Assembly: GCF_019891175.1 (NCBI RefSeq)
Contig: NZ_CP072600.1
Span: 1,860,001-1,924,000 of the forward strand
Reading direction: 5' to 3'
Length of the DNA stretch: 64,000 nt
Origin: Leptothermofonsia sichuanensis E412
GTDB taxonomy: Bacteria > Cyanobacteriota > Cyanobacteriia > Leptolyngbyales > Leptolyngbyaceae
Positions 1 through 9,247 of the stretch are shown here, in pieces. A model generated the notes under the pieces. The model did no database searches, was not told where the DNA came from, and was given only the letters and a program-made list of their open reading frames with translations. The first letter of the stretch is position 1; every line of letters starts with the position of its first letter. The position numbers were made by a program, and so were the translations under genes.

Positions 1-104
1 TTACTCTACAGAGAGTTGTAATCAGCACACAGTTGGTGGGGGTGCTCTGGCGATAGCCTGGACTTCAATAGTAGAACCCCAGCCTTCACATGCGGGAGCA
101 TCAA

Positions 105-1805
105 ATGTCTCAGGGAACGGGTCATAAACTCAAATTGATGGTCGTTGACGACGAACCTGATAACCTGGATTTGTTGTATCGCACTTTCCGGCGAGATTTC
201 GAGGTGATTAAGGCAGACAGTGCGATCGCTGCCCTCGATATCCTCAACCGACAGGGCGAGATGGCAATCATCATCTCAGACCAGCGGATGCCAGAAATGC
301 TGGGAACCGAGTTTCTCAGTAAAACCGTAGACCGCTTTCCCGACACGATTCGCATTGTCCTCACGGGCTATACGGACGTTGAAGACCTGGTAGAAGCAAT
401 TAACGCCGGTAAAGTTTTCAAATACATCACCAAACCCTGGAATCCTGATCAACTCAAGGGCGTGGTTCAACAGGCAGCCGACACCTACCGCATCGTTAAG
501 CAACGCACCCACGAACTGCAACGTGCTCTGCGGCGGGAGTCTCTGTTCAATGTTGTCACGACGGCTATCCGGGAATCTCTCGACTACCACAGCATGTTGC
601 AGACAATTGCGGAGCGGCTAGGACAAACTTTTGAGGCTGATCGCTGCGTGCTGTATCCAATTGAGGAGGATCGCCTGATTCCAGAGGCTTTTATTTACGC
701 TGCCGACCTTGAAATATCCCAGGAAACACTGACCACCCTTGTCAAAGATGCCAATCACAATCCCCTGATTCAGCTAGTCTTGCAAAAACGGCAGGTGCAG
801 GCGGATCAGGCAGCCGATGCCAGTGCTCGATTGGTCGTTCCGCTGATCTGTCAACAAGACTTTTTAGGAATTCTCTCGCTCCAGCGATCGCCCCAACACT
901 CACCCTGGTCTACTGAAGACATCGAACTGATCCAGGAAGTGGCTGAACAGGCATCTCTGGCAATTTCTCAGGCAAAACTTTATCGCCGGACTCAGGAACA
1001 GGCAGAGCAGATGCGGGCAGAACTGGAAGTTGCTCGCCAGATTCAGGGCAATCTCCTGCGGCAAAGCCTCCCTGAACTGGACGGCATGAAAGTACAGGCG
1101 TGTTGTTACCCTGCTCGCGAAGTGGGCGGTGACTTTTTCGAAGTGTATGCCCATCCCCAGGGGGATATCTGGCTGGCAGTCGGGGATGTATCTGGTAAAG
1201 GAGTACCTGCCGCTCTGTTTATGGCAAGCGCCATTTCAGTCTTGCGGCGAGAACTGTCCCAGGAAGTGCCCCCGGAACCTCATATTGTGATGCAAAACCT
1301 GAATCGGAGTCTTTCTGAAGACCTGATCAGCACGAACTGCTTCATCACAATGGTGCTGGCACGCTATACCCCGGCTACCCGCACCCTGGTCTATGCCAAT
1401 GCGGGGCATATTTACCCCCTGGTCTGGTCCAACCAGGCTGTCATCAATCCTGGTCCAGACAACGGCAGAGGAACTCCAGTCGAACCAAACTACCTGAAGG
1501 TGCGGGGAGTGCCGCTGGGGATCTTGCCCAACTGGAAAGCCGCATCCGGTAGTATCGATCTCCATTCAGGCGAGGTGTTGCTCCTCACTAGCGACGGGAT
1601 CACTGAAGCTACCGTTACTGACCTGAATGGGAACGGCAGCAGTCATCAGTCAGCCTCCACTGCGATGCTGAAACAAGCCGGATTATGGCAACTTCTGTTG
1701 CAAGAGCAAAAACCTTTGGATCTGTCCAATTTGCTCTCCCGGATTCGATCGCAAAATACAATTCAGGAAGACGACCAAACTATACTTTCTCTGGAGGTTC
1801 TGTAG
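105..1805 (+). CDS. Response regulator with GAF and SpoIIE/RsbU-type PP2C phosphatase domains
   Basis: This is a cytoplasmic signalling phosphatase of about 566 residues. An N-terminal receiver domain (about residues 8-130) has the acidic pair in VVDDEP, the acceptor Asp in IIISDQRMP (D59) and the Lys in YITKPW. A GAF domain follows (about 160-300), then a short helical linker and a PP2C/SpoIIE domain with REVGGDFF, GDVSGKG and the closing EDDQT metal-site motifs. Proteins of this layout dephosphorylate anti-sigma-factor antagonists in partner-switching systems. The ATG at 105 is preferred over the one at 90 because GGGAG lies six bases upstream. The next gene starts 3 bp downstream and encodes an RsbW-like kinase, so the two probably form one module. 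No antagonist (STAS) gene is visible in the window. The output is unknown. Confidence 0.9.
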   Translation: MSQGTGHKLKLMVVDDEPDNLDLLYRTFRRDFEVIKADSAIAALDILNRQGEMAIIISDQRMPEMLGTEFLSKTVDRFPDTIRIVLTGYTDVEDLVEAINAGKVFKYITKPWNPDQLKGVVQQAADTYRIVKQRTHELQRALRRESLFNVVTTAIRESLDYHSMLQTIAERLGQTFEADRCVLYPIEEDRLIPEAFIYAADLEISQETLTTLVKDANHNPLIQLVLQKRQVQADQAADASARLVVPLICQQDFLGILSLQRSPQHSPWSTEDIELIQEVAEQASLAISQAKLYRRTQEQAEQMRAELEVARQIQGNLLRQSLPELDGMKVQACCYPAREVGGDFFEVYAHPQGDIWLAVGDVSGKGVPAALFMASAISVLRRELSQEVPPEPHIVMQNLNRSLSEDLISTNCFITMVLARYTPATRTLVYANAGHIYPLVWSNQAVINPGPDNGRGTPVEPNYLKVRGVPLGILPNWKAASGSIDLHSGEVLLLTSDGITEATVTDLNGNGSSHQSASTAMLKQAGLWQLLLQEQKPLDLSNLLSRIRSQNTIQEDDQTILSLEVL

Positions 1806-1808
1806 GGA

Positions 1809-2255
1809 ATGAGAACTGAGCTTCATGTACCCAGCGAACTGAAGTTTTTGTCGATTGTCGAGAACTGGCTGTTGGGCAGTTTGGAAGTCGAAGTTGGTAA
1901 CCACGTTGACTGGCCCCGCCAGTCGAATCGTCTGCGCCTGGTTCTGGTGGAAGCCTATTCCAACGTTGTTCGCCATGCTCACAAAGACCAGCCCAACCTG
2001 CCCGTGTTGATTCGTCTGGAACTCCGCGATCGCGATATCGCGCTGGAAATCTGGGATCAGGGCAAGGGGTACGATACCGACGCCTACCTGCCCCCTACAC
2101 CAGAAGCAAAGCAGGAAAGTGGCTATGGCTGGCTCATCCTCAATCGCCTCATGGACAGTGTTGAATACCGCCTTCACATTGACGGACGCAACTGTCTAAA
2201 AATGCAAGCCAGCCTGCCAGAACCAGTGCTGAGCGGTGAACAAGCCGGCAAATAG
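1809..2255 (+). CDS. Anti-sigma regulatory factor, RsbW-like Ser/Thr kinase (HATPase)
   Basis: This 148-residue GHKL ATPase has the N-box E-x3-N arrangement in VEAYSNVVRHA (residues 47-57) and the G1 box DQGKG (residues 83-87), with a shortened G2 region as in RsbW/SpoIIAB. These proteins phosphorylate a STAS antagonist or bind a sigma factor. It starts 3 bp after the stop of the PP2C phosphatase gene, so translational coupling and an antagonistic kinase/phosphatase pairing are likely. Its own sigma factor or antagonist cannot be identified from the window. The family call is firm; the partner is inference. Confidence 0.85.
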   Translation: MRTELHVPSELKFLSIVENWLLGSLEVEVGNHVDWPRQSNRLRLVLVEAYSNVVRHAHKDQPNLPVLIRLELRDRDIALEIWDQGKGYDTDAYLPPTPEAKQESGYGWLILNRLMDSVEYRLHIDGRNCLKMQASLPEPVLSGEQAGK

Positions 2256-2307
2256 GGAAGCAACTCCTCACCCAATCCTAAAGAAGGTCAAAGCTTATCA
2301 CCAGCCT

Positions 2308-2316
2308 GTGGAAAAA
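2308..2316 (-). promoter_or_regulatory. DnaA-box-like 9-mer upstream of dnaA
   Basis: TGTGGAAAA is the reverse complement of TTTTCCACA, the cyanobacterial DnaA box. It is the only such box I see in the 388-bp gap (2256-2643) before dnaA, and might serve autoregulation. The rest of that gap shows no gene and no box cluster, so it does not look like an origin. Confidence 0.45.
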
Positions 2317-2643
2317 TCAGGTAAACTTCATCTGGCAAGCTTTTCGGGGGTTTCATTCGAATTCAACCTCAAATCCTGTTTAACCAGGGTTGATTTCGGA
2401 TAATGACCTGATACACTATGCGTAGCAGAAGCAGATCAGACTAGACGCTATATCTAGACACTATACAGATTGGGCGGGCTGCGTATATTGATTTCCAGGC
2501 TTGCCGCCAGGGTGTGTCTTGTGGGCAGACTGTGAATCAACGGTTTGCTCGCTCAGGCTCCCTCGGTTGAATGTAGGAATTTTTTCTACGCTGCTGGCAG
2601 ATCTGATGAACATTAGCCATCCTCAAAATGAGGCTCAGGGGTT

Positions 2644-4047
2644 GTGGTAGAAACTACGCTTGAAAATCTTTGGTTGCGGGTACTTGATCGCTTGCAACTC
2701 CAGTTGAATCGCCCTACGTTTGAAACCTGGATTAAAACTGCCAAGGTTGAGCAGCTAGAGGACGGTTGTCTGGTGATCCGAACACCCCATCCCTTTGCCC
2801 GCAACTGGCTCCAGAAGTATTACATCAAAACTATTACAGAGGTGGTGCAGGAGGTTGTGGGGCATCCGATTGACATCCACATCACCATCGCCCAGGGAGC
2901 AGATGCGGCTGCCGAGGGCAATGAAATGTTCTGGCCCCGTCCGACCTTAGAGGAAGGGCTACCAGAACCCAGCCCCATTGTCCAACTGCCTTCAGTGAAC
3001 GGAAATAGTGGGAACCGGAGTGAGCTTAACCCCAAGTATGTGTTTTCCCGGCTGGTTGTTGGCTCTAACAACCGGATGGCTCATGCCGCATCTCTGGCAG
3101 TAGCAGAGTCTCCAGGGCGGGAGTTCAACCCGTTGTTCCTGTGTGGTGGGGTCGGATTGGGGAAAACACATCTGATGCAGGCGATCGGTCATTACCGGCT
3201 GGATATTTGTCCCACTTCGCGGGTGTTTTATGTTTCTACAGAGCAATTCACAAATGATTTGATTGCTGCAATCCGGAAAGACAGTATGCAAAGCTTCCGG
3301 GAGCATTACCGGGCAGCAGATGTACTGCTGGTGGATGATATCCAGTTCATTGAGGGAAAGGAATACACTCAGGAAGAGTTTTTCCACACATTTAATACCC
3401 TGCATGAAGCTGGAAAGCAGGTTGTGCTTGCCTCCGATCGCCCCCCCAACCAGATTCCCCGCCTCCAGGAACGGCTCTGTTCTCGATTTTCTATGGGCTT
3501 GATTGCAGATATTCAACCCCCTGACCTGGAAACCCGAATGGCGATTCTGCAAAAGAAGGCTGAGTACGAAAACATGCGGTTGCCCCGCGAAGTCATTGAG
3601 TATATCGCTTCAAGCTACACGTCCAACATTCGAGAACTGGAAGGAGCGTTAATCCGGGCAGTTGCCTATATCTCTATTTCCGGGCTGCCCATGACGGTAG
3701 AAAACATTGCGCCAGTTCTGAATCCGCCGGTTGAAAAGGTAGAGGCTTCTCCTGAATCTATCCTTTTAATCATCGCAGAGGCATTTGACCTATCGATCGA
3801 GGATTTAAAGGGAAATTCTCGTAGACGGGAAATCAGCGTGGCTCGTCAGATTGGCATGTACTTAATGCGACAACATACTGACCTCAGTCTGCCCAAAATT
3901 GGTGAGGAATTTGGCGGCAAAGACCATACGACAGTTCTTTATAGCTGTGACAAGATTGCCCAACTGAAGGATACGGATCCCTCAATGGCTCAAACATTGA
4001 GGCAGTTGAGCGATCGCATTAACACAGTCAGTCAGGGGCATAAATAG
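2644..4047 (+). CDS. dnaA: Chromosomal replication initiator DnaA
   Basis: DnaA binds DnaA boxes at oriC and opens the duplex to start replication. The 467-residue protein has a domain I (about 1-85), a short variable linker (about 86-128) and an AAA+ domain with Walker [10 protein letters not shown] (168-176) and Walker [10 protein letters not shown] (227-235). The C-terminal DNA-binding domain carries the signature [10 protein letters not shown] (about 424-433). The start is GTG at 2644, giving the usual short hydrophilic N-terminus [10 protein letters not shown]. It is a single transcription unit on the plus strand with no dnaN next to it. The best cluster of DnaA boxes in the window lies about 15 kb away at 19259-19352, not beside this gene. 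Confidence 0.98.
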   Translation: MVETTLENLWLRVLDRLQLQLNRPTFETWIKTAKVEQLEDGCLVIRTPHPFARNWLQKYYIKTITEVVQEVVGHPIDIHITIAQGADAAAEGNEMFWPRPTLEEGLPEPSPIVQLPSVNGNSGNRSELNPKYVFSRLVVGSNNRMAHAASLAVAESPGREFNPLFLCGGVGLGKTHLMQAIGHYRLDICPTSRVFYVSTEQFTNDLIAAIRKDSMQSFREHYRAADVLLVDDIQFIEGKEYTQEEFFHTFNTLHEAGKQVVLASDRPPNQIPRLQERLCSRFSMGLIADIQPPDLETRMAILQKKAEYENMRLPREVIEYIASSYTSNIRELEGALIRAVAYISISGLPMTVENIAPVLNPPVEKVEASPESILLIIAEAFDLSIEDLKGNSRRREISVARQIGMYLMRQHTDLSLPKIGEEFGGKDHTTVLYSCDKIAQLKDTDPSMAQTLRQLSDRINTVSQGHK

Positions 4048-4155
4048 GCTGGTGTGAGAAATTCAACGAAATCCGGGTATCCGGTAGAAGAAATCTGATT
4101 TCTGTACTGGCGTTCTAGAATTGTTTCTGAGATCCCTTATTCTTACCCTCTGCCT

Positions 4156-5292
4156 ATGAACTGGTGGCAACGGCTCAAAAATAACAATCTGGCGCGGTTC
4201 GGGGCACTGCTGCTGCTCGTGTTTTATCTGGCCGTGATTTTTGCTGAATTTGTTGCTCCCTATGATCCCTACAGTTCTCAAACGGATGGAGCACTGTTGC
4301 CACCTACACAAATTTATTGGAGGGACCAGACCGGGCAGTGGATTGGTCCTCATGTTTATCCCACAACCCAGGGACCTGTGGATTTGGAAACGGGCGATCG
4401 CCAGCTCATTGTTGATCGCAGCCACCCTTCCCGGCTAAAGCTATTTGCCCAGGGCGAAGAGTACCGCTTCCTCCAGATCAAACTACCCCTACCGACTCGA
4501 TTTTCTCTAACCAATCCTCAGTTTGAAGAAGTTGAACTCTTTTCTGGGATTCCTGGAAATCTTCACCTGTTTGGCACAGATGGGATAGCCCGATTTAATC
4601 TGCTGGGCACCGACGAACAGGCAAGAGATCAGTTTAGTCGGCTAATCTATGGCGGACGAATCAGCCTCAGCATTGGTTTGGTTGGGATTGCCATCTCATT
4701 TCCACTGGGAATGCTGGTCGGTGGCATTTCTGGCTATTTTGGGGGATGGATCGACAGCACTCTGATGCGTCTGGTAGAAGTGTTGATGACGATTCCCAGT
4801 ATCTACCTGCTGGTAGCCCTGGCAGCAGTTCTCCCGCCTGGCCTCACCAGCGCTCAACGCTTCCTGTTAATTATTTTGATTACGTCCTTTATCAGTTGGG
4901 CTGCCCTGGCACGGGTGATTCGAGGACAGGTGCTCTCTCTCAAAGAACGGGAATTTGTTCAGGCGGCAGAGGCAATGGGGGGAAAGTCTCTTTACATCAT
5001 TATTCGTCACGTTTTGCCCCAGACATTGACCTATGTCATTATTTCAGCGACCTTAGCCATTCCCAGTTTCATCGTGGCAGAGTCTGTACTGAGTTTGATT
5101 GGGCTTGGAATTCAACAACCCGATCCTTCCTGGGGCAATATGCTGTCTCTGGCAACCAACGCCTCGATTCTGGTGCTCCAACCGTGGCTGATTTGGCCCC
5201 CCGCCATTCTGATTATTCTGACAGTTCTGGCATTCAACCTGTTGGGAGATGGTCTGCGAGATGCTTTAGATCCGCGGAGTTTGCAAAGGTGA
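4156..5292 (+). CDS. ABC transporter permease, DppC/OppC type, with large periplasmic insert
   Basis: This is the inner-membrane permease subunit of a peptide/nickel-class ABC importer, 378 residues. One transmembrane helix (about 17-38) is followed by a roughly 120-residue soluble insert (about 40-160), which typical DppC lacks. The BPD_transp_1 core comes next, with an EAA loop in REFVQAAEAMGGKS that contacts the ATPase. The C-terminus NLLGDGLRDALDP is typical of the family. No DppB partner, ATPase or binding protein is adjacent, so it is an orphan here. It lies 108 bp downstream of dnaA on the same strand. Substrate unknown. Confidence 0.88.
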   Translation: MNWWQRLKNNNLARFGALLLLVFYLAVIFAEFVAPYDPYSSQTDGALLPPTQIYWRDQTGQWIGPHVYPTTQGPVDLETGDRQLIVDRSHPSRLKLFAQGEEYRFLQIKLPLPTRFSLTNPQFEEVELFSGIPGNLHLFGTDGIARFNLLGTDEQARDQFSRLIYGGRISLSIGLVGIAISFPLGMLVGGISGYFGGWIDSTLMRLVEVLMTIPSIYLLVALAAVLPPGLTSAQRFLLIILITSFISWAALARVIRGQVLSLKEREFVQAAEAMGGKSLYIIIRHVLPQTLTYVIISATLAIPSFIVAESVLSLIGLGIQQPDPSWGNMLSLATNASILVLQPWLIWPPAILIILTVLAFNLLGDGLRDALDPRSLQR

Positions 5293-5313
5293 ATAGCTAA
5301 CTGGATATCGGTG

Positions 5314-5390
5314 GTGCTGAATAGCCCTATGAATTGGAACGAGGTTTCAATTCATACAACGCTTAATTCATACCCGAAATCAGCAATCCC
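5314..5390 (+). repeat. Dispersed repeat family A, copy 1
   Basis: The copy begins GGTGCTGAATAGCCC and ends GAAATCAGCAA, so its ends GCTGA/TCAGC are inverted. Related copies occur at 37940-38011, 38049-38121, about 53575-53622 (reverse) and 61553-61590 (partial). It sits just after the permease stop codon. Confidence 0.7.
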
Positions 5391-5487
5391 CTGGATATCT
5401 GCCATTGCAATGGAGGATATCTTTTTTGTTGCGCTGTCTTGCCAAATCTTGTAGAGTAAGGAAGCTCCTTATTAATACATATGTACC

Positions 5488-6315
5488 ATGAGCGAGTCAA
5501 ACCCCTGGTCTAAAGTGCTAGTAGCTTCTGTCCTGCTGCTTGGTTCCAGTGTGCTACTGCACCAGATGAAGCCCCTGTCATCCCAGGCGCACGATACAGT
5601 TCAGGCTTCCCTGTCCTATCCTGATACGGCCCAAGCTCCAGATCAAACTCCAGATCAGGCCTTAAATCAAGTTCGAGAAAGCAGCCGTGATTTCTCCTTG
5701 GTTCCAGCTTCCAGTTCTGGAGCTAACCGCTCCGAGCAATCTGCTTCTGCTTCTGTTTCTGGGGCTGACAGTACCACGCTGCCACCCTGTCCCACCCCTG
5801 CCCAAAAAACAACAGGCATTTTAATTGAGGGCGATCGCCCGGGCGAAACCACCGGACGGAAGGAGAAAATAGAAGCCGTCGCCCGTCAAAATAATCTTCA
5901 GGGCAGATGGTGCATTTCCGCTAAAACGGGTAATGCTACCTGGAATATGGATGGCATCAGTGTCGATGAAGCCGTCAGAAACTTCAACTTGTTTAAGGAA
6001 GCTGGGCTTGTGTCCCTTGCCCGCCCGACAGATTCTGCCACTGGCGGCAGAGTCACCTGGAGTCCAGCGGAAGCCGGAGGAGTAAGCCAGAACATGGCAA
6101 CCCAAATGCCAGAAACCTACCAATCGTCTGGCAACTCTACCCCCTCGGAGGAAGTCATCCGTGCTCCTGGTGGGAAGGGAGCACCCCCATCTGGGCAGTC
6201 TGCAGGTATGGAGCCATGCCCCCAGGCTCGTTTTCAGACTCAGGGCAGACGGCAAATCTCATCAATGATGAGACGATCTGTCCCTGCAGGTTACGGAGGC
6301 TCTGCCAGAATCTAA
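5488..6315 (+). CDS. Hypothetical secreted or membrane-anchored protein, low complexity
   Basis: I do not recognise this 275-residue protein. Residues about 8-30 form a hydrophobic segment after SNPWSK, consistent with a signal peptide or anchor. The next 80 residues are rich in Ser, Ala, Gln and Pro with repeated DQTPDQ-like units, which suggests an unstructured linker. A compact part (about 105-165) contains ILIEGDRPGE and a segment around GRWCISAKTGN. The C-terminus is again low complexity. The stop codon TAA lies in the left end of the downstream dispersed repeat (family B), so the native C-terminus may have been altered. Function unknown. Confidence 0.6.
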   Translation: MSESNPWSKVLVASVLLLGSSVLLHQMKPLSSQAHDTVQASLSYPDTAQAPDQTPDQALNQVRESSRDFSLVPASSSGANRSEQSASASVSGADSTTLPPCPTPAQKTTGILIEGDRPGETTGRKEKIEAVARQNNLQGRWCISAKTGNATWNMDGISVDEAVRNFNLFKEAGLVSLARPTDSATGGRVTWSPAEAGGVSQNMATQMPETYQSSGNSTPSEEVIRAPGGKGAPPSGQSAGMEPCPQARFQTQGRRQISSMMRRSVPAGYGGSARI

Positions 6316-6469
6316 GGATCCTGGATTAAATCACTCATAAGGCTTGATGCTTTACCACAGAGGCACAGAGAACACAGAGCAATTCCTTTATGTCCTATGC
6401 TTTCTGGGCGGGCTGTGCCAAGGTGTCTTTGTGGTGAAGGTTCAGGTTATAAAATCCTCTTTCCTAAGT
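6312..6469 (+). repeat. Dispersed palindromic repeat family B, copy 1 (diverged)
   Basis: The left end CTAAGGATCCTGGATT and the right end AAAATCCTCTTTCCTAAG are imperfect inverted repeats. Between them lies the ACCACAGAGGCACAGAG arm followed by a partly complementary arm. The complete reference copy is at 32147-32277. The translations seen across it are repeat sequence, not a gene. Confidence 0.75.
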
Positions 6470-6608
6470 GAATGTGGGGTTGGGGTCCAGGATGCGATAG
6501 CCCGATATCCGATTTTCCGCATCCCTGCCTGATTCCAGTTGCTCTCAGGCTGACACTCACTCTTGAGTGTGCGAAAGTGAAAAGGCATGTGAACGCTCAA
6601 CGCAACCT

Positions 6609-8135
6609 ATGCCCTCTTTTGAGAAACCCACAAGGCATTCCGCTGCCTGGTTCAAGATTGGCATTCTAGTGGTATGGCTGGTATCGCTGGCTCTCCGTTT
6701 TTGGGGACTGGAACGGTTTAATACACTGGTGTTTGACGAAGTCTACTATGTCAAATTTGCCCATCACTATCTGTCCCAAACCCCCTTTTTTGATGGACAT
6801 CCCCCTTTAAGCAAATACCTGATTGCCCTGGGGATCTGGCTGGGGGAGCGGATGCCCTTTGGACATAGTGCAGTCAATGGATTATCTGGTGGGATTTACT
6901 CTCCCTGGAGTTATCGCTGGCTGAATGCGTTGACGGGTTCCTTGATTCCTCTGGTGGTTACGGAAATTGCCTACCAACTGACCCGTCGTTATAGCTATGC
7001 TTTTATCGCCGGGCTGTTTATGGCACTGGATGGACTGTTTCTGGTAGAGTCTCGTTACGCCCTGAACAATGTCTATCTGATTATTTTCGGATTGCTGGGG
7101 ATCTGGTGCCTGCTGCTGGCGCTGAACAGTCCGCGATCGCTCCAGCGGGAGTTATGGCTTGTCCTGTCCGGGGTCCTGTTTGGTGCCTCAGCTTCCGTCA
7201 AATGGAACGGGTTATGGTTCTTGCTGGGTGCTTACGGCATGTGGGTTAGTGTCTGGATAATCCAATGGGTTCAGGGTCTACAGTCTGCTCAGCTGGATTC
7301 TGCTCCAGAACCAGAGCCAGAAGTGACAGCACCAGGGAAAAGCCCACTGGAGCGATTGACCACGCTCAAACCCTGGCACATGCTCCTCTATCTGGCCGTG
7401 TTGCCTGCGGTATTTTATCGGCTTTCCTGGATTCCTCACTTACAGGTCAACCCCAAAGACACCTTCTGGGGACTGCAACAACAAATTTTGAGCTATCATC
7501 AGCGCGTCGGTAATGGTCCGAACGTACATCCTTACTGTTCTGACTGGTTCACCTGGCTCTGGATGCTGCGTCCAGTTGCCTATTTTTACCAGGTCACCAA
7601 TCCAGGCGATCCTCTGCCCACGGGCAAATCGGAACTGACGGCAGTGCCGGGCAGCATAATTTACGATGTGCATGCGATTGGCAATCCCTTTTTGTGGTGG
7701 CTATCGACTGTAGCAATCGCCGTCGTTGCGATCGTTCTGATAGCCTCTGCCTTGAATTGGTTCAAGGCCAGGCATGTCACTATTCCAGCATCCGCGCAGT
7801 CACATCCGGAACCAGTGCTGGCGCTCAGTTCCACTGAACTCTGGTTGGGGATATTTCTGGTGGTCAACTATGCTGCCCAGCTCATGCCCTGGGTGCCAGT
7901 AACTCGCTGTGTGTTTCTGTATCACTATATGGGAGCTTCTGTATTTGCCACAATGGCGATCGCCTGGCTGGTTGATCGCTGGGTCGGGAGCAGCCAGGCT
8001 CGTCTGCGGATGATGGGGATTGGCATCATGCTCCTGATTGGACTGGGATTCCTGTTCTGGATGCCCATCTACCTTGGGCTGCCCCTGTCCCCAGCAGGAT
8101 TTGAGCTGCGAATGTGGCTGTCGTCCTGGCGCTAG
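6609..8135 (+). CDS. PMT-family (GT39) dolichyl-phosphate-mannose-type glycosyltransferase
   Basis: This is a polytopic membrane glycosyltransferase of about 508 residues. It uses a lipid-linked sugar on the outer face of the cytoplasmic membrane, by analogy with protein O-mannosyltransferases. The first loop has the catalytic acidic pair in FDEVYYVKFA and the HPPLSKYL motif. Many hydrophobic helices follow, and the C-terminal part has the PMT four-helix pattern (RCVFLYHYMGAS). An ATG at 6609 is preferred over the one at 6567 because the family N-terminus begins just before the first helix. The acceptor in cyanobacteria is not shown by the sequence. It stands alone between a repeat and a MITE-like element. 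Confidence 0.88.
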   Translation: MPSFEKPTRHSAAWFKIGILVVWLVSLALRFWGLERFNTLVFDEVYYVKFAHHYLSQTPFFDGHPPLSKYLIALGIWLGERMPFGHSAVNGLSGGIYSPWSYRWLNALTGSLIPLVVTEIAYQLTRRYSYAFIAGLFMALDGLFLVESRYALNNVYLIIFGLLGIWCLLLALNSPRSLQRELWLVLSGVLFGASASVKWNGLWFLLGAYGMWVSVWIIQWVQGLQSAQLDSAPEPEPEVTAPGKSPLERLTTLKPWHMLLYLAVLPAVFYRLSWIPHLQVNPKDTFWGLQQQILSYHQRVGNGPNVHPYCSDWFTWLWMLRPVAYFYQVTNPGDPLPTGKSELTAVPGSIIYDVHAIGNPFLWWLSTVAIAVVAIVLIASALNWFKARHVTIPASAQSHPEPVLALSSTELWLGIFLVVNYAAQLMPWVPVTRCVFLYHYMGASVFATMAIAWLVDRWVGSSQARLRMMGIGIMLLIGLGFLFWMPIYLGLPLSPAGFELRMWLSSWR

Positions 8136-8146
8136 CAGTTCACCGA

Positions 8147-8244
8147 CTAGTAGTTTGTCAAGCTTGAAATTGTGAGTCTGGGATCAAGAAAAGGTTATTA
8201 GTTTGTGGGTTGAAACCCCCAAACTAGTTCTTGACAGACCACTA
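8147..8244. repeat. MITE-like element family E, copy 1
   Basis: Terminal inverted repeats TAGTAGTTTGTCAAG and CTTGACAGACCACTA bound about 98 bp with an inner hairpin (TAGTTTGTGGG...CCCCCAAACTA). A related element lies at 18078-18185. The right end supplies the TAG stop of the NYN gene on the other strand. Confidence 0.65.
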
Positions 8245-8919
8245 AGACGGTAAAGGCTGGTAAGTGTAATTGGGATGAGAGGTTTTCTGAATTTTCTCTT
8301 TAATGTTGGCAATATCTGTATAAATATCAGCGACATTGATCAGGCTGTCACTGGTCATGGATCGCAGGCTCAGAACCTCCACCCTGGCACCCCGGTAGGA
8401 AACAGCATTGACGGCATAGGCAAGGTCGCCATCGCCACTGACCAGGACGGCTGTGTCATAGTAATCTGCCAGGGTCATCATATCGACGGCAATTTCGACA
8501 TCTAAATTAGCTTTTTTGGAGCCGTCTGGTAATTGGACCAAATCTTTTGTCACAACCCGGTAGCCGTTTCGGCGCATCCACAGTAGAAATCCCTGTTGCT
8601 TTTCATTGATGCGATCGACCCCAGTGTAGAAAAAAGCTCGCAATAGACGATCTCCCTGGGTTAAGCAGCCAAGTAGTTTTGTGTAGTCAATTTCAATTCC
8701 CAATTGCAACGCTGCGTAGAACAAGTTTGAGCCATCAATGAATATAGCCACCCGGCCACGCCGAAAATGAGTCTGCGGTGAATGTTCATCTGTTGTTAAA
8801 ATCGGCATTATGGTTTCTTCACCGGGCATGTCCATGTGCATTAGATATCGCCTTTGATTCGACGTTTGTTGTTTCAATACTGAGTGGTCGGGTACTTCTT
8901 GAATCAGTTTGGTAACCAT
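8242..8919 (-). CDS. NYN/PIN-like domain protein, LabA/DUF88 family
   Basis: This protein of up to 225 residues has a PIN-like NYN fold. Conserved acidic sites are visible in AIFIDGSNLF (D62), the NLDVEIAVDM segment and VSGDGDLAYAV. These Asp residues form the metal site of NYN nucleases. In Synechococcus the LabA relatives act in circadian output, but the biochemical role is unsettled. The first 50 or so residues are not conserved-looking; an internal ATG at 8808 is an alternative start. The stop codon lies in the terminal repeat of the MITE-like element downstream. Confidence 0.85.
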   Translation of the reverse strand: MVTKLIQEVPDHSVLKQQTSNQRRYLMHMDMPGEETIMPILTTDEHSPQTHFRRGRVAIFIDGSNLFYAALQLGIEIDYTKLLGCLTQGDRLLRAFFYTGVDRINEKQQGFLLWMRRNGYRVVTKDLVQLPDGSKKANLDVEIAVDMMTLADYYDTAVLVSGDGDLAYAVNAVSYRGARVEVLSLRSMTSDSLINVADIYTDIANIKEKIQKTSHPNYTYQPLPS

Positions 8920-8959
8920 TATTGATGTCCATTGAGGTTTTGTTTACAGTCGTCTTCAT

Positions 8960-9247
8960 TTATGTATAGATGTTTATATCCTCACCACACACGTCTACCA
9001 GATAGGCTAAAGACTTGAAGCGAAGTTCCACAAGCTGGTAGTAGAAGGGGTTGAGCTTGCATAGAGGAGGAATGCTGAGAATTGTGCGGTTGAAGAATTT
9101 AATATCTCGTTCAAAGGGGCACCGGGCAGGAATAAGTTTGCAGAGCGATCGCGCTGTTTGAGAGTCCCGCACCTCGATAGATTCAAGCCATTGACAGATC
9201 GGTTGCAAGAGTATGGAAACGAACGGATGACGGGTGAAGGGATTCAT
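8960..9247 (-). CDS. Mo-dependent nitrogenase C-terminal-domain protein
   Basis: This 95-residue protein matches my memory of a small cyanobacterial family named after a region at the C-terminus of Mo-nitrogenase proteins. Recognisable segments are ICQWLESIEVRD, LCKLIPARCPFERDI, and IPPLCKLNPFY followed by LRFKSLAYL. Conserved Cys residues appear in LCKLIPARC and PLCKLNP. The family occurs as stand-alone proteins in many filamentous cyanobacteria, including strains without nif clusters nearby. No nif gene is in the window. Its function is unknown. It is 40 bp upstream of the NYN gene on the same strand. Confidence 0.75.
   Translation of the reverse strand: MNPFTRHPFVSILLQPICQWLESIEVRDSQTARSLCKLIPARCPFERDIKFFNRTILSIPPLCKLNPFYYQLVELRFKSLAYLVDVCGEDINIYT

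Noticed and set aside
1-104. Upstream gene end or promoter at the left edge
   Set aside because: Too little sequence; no recognisable protein end or promoter element.
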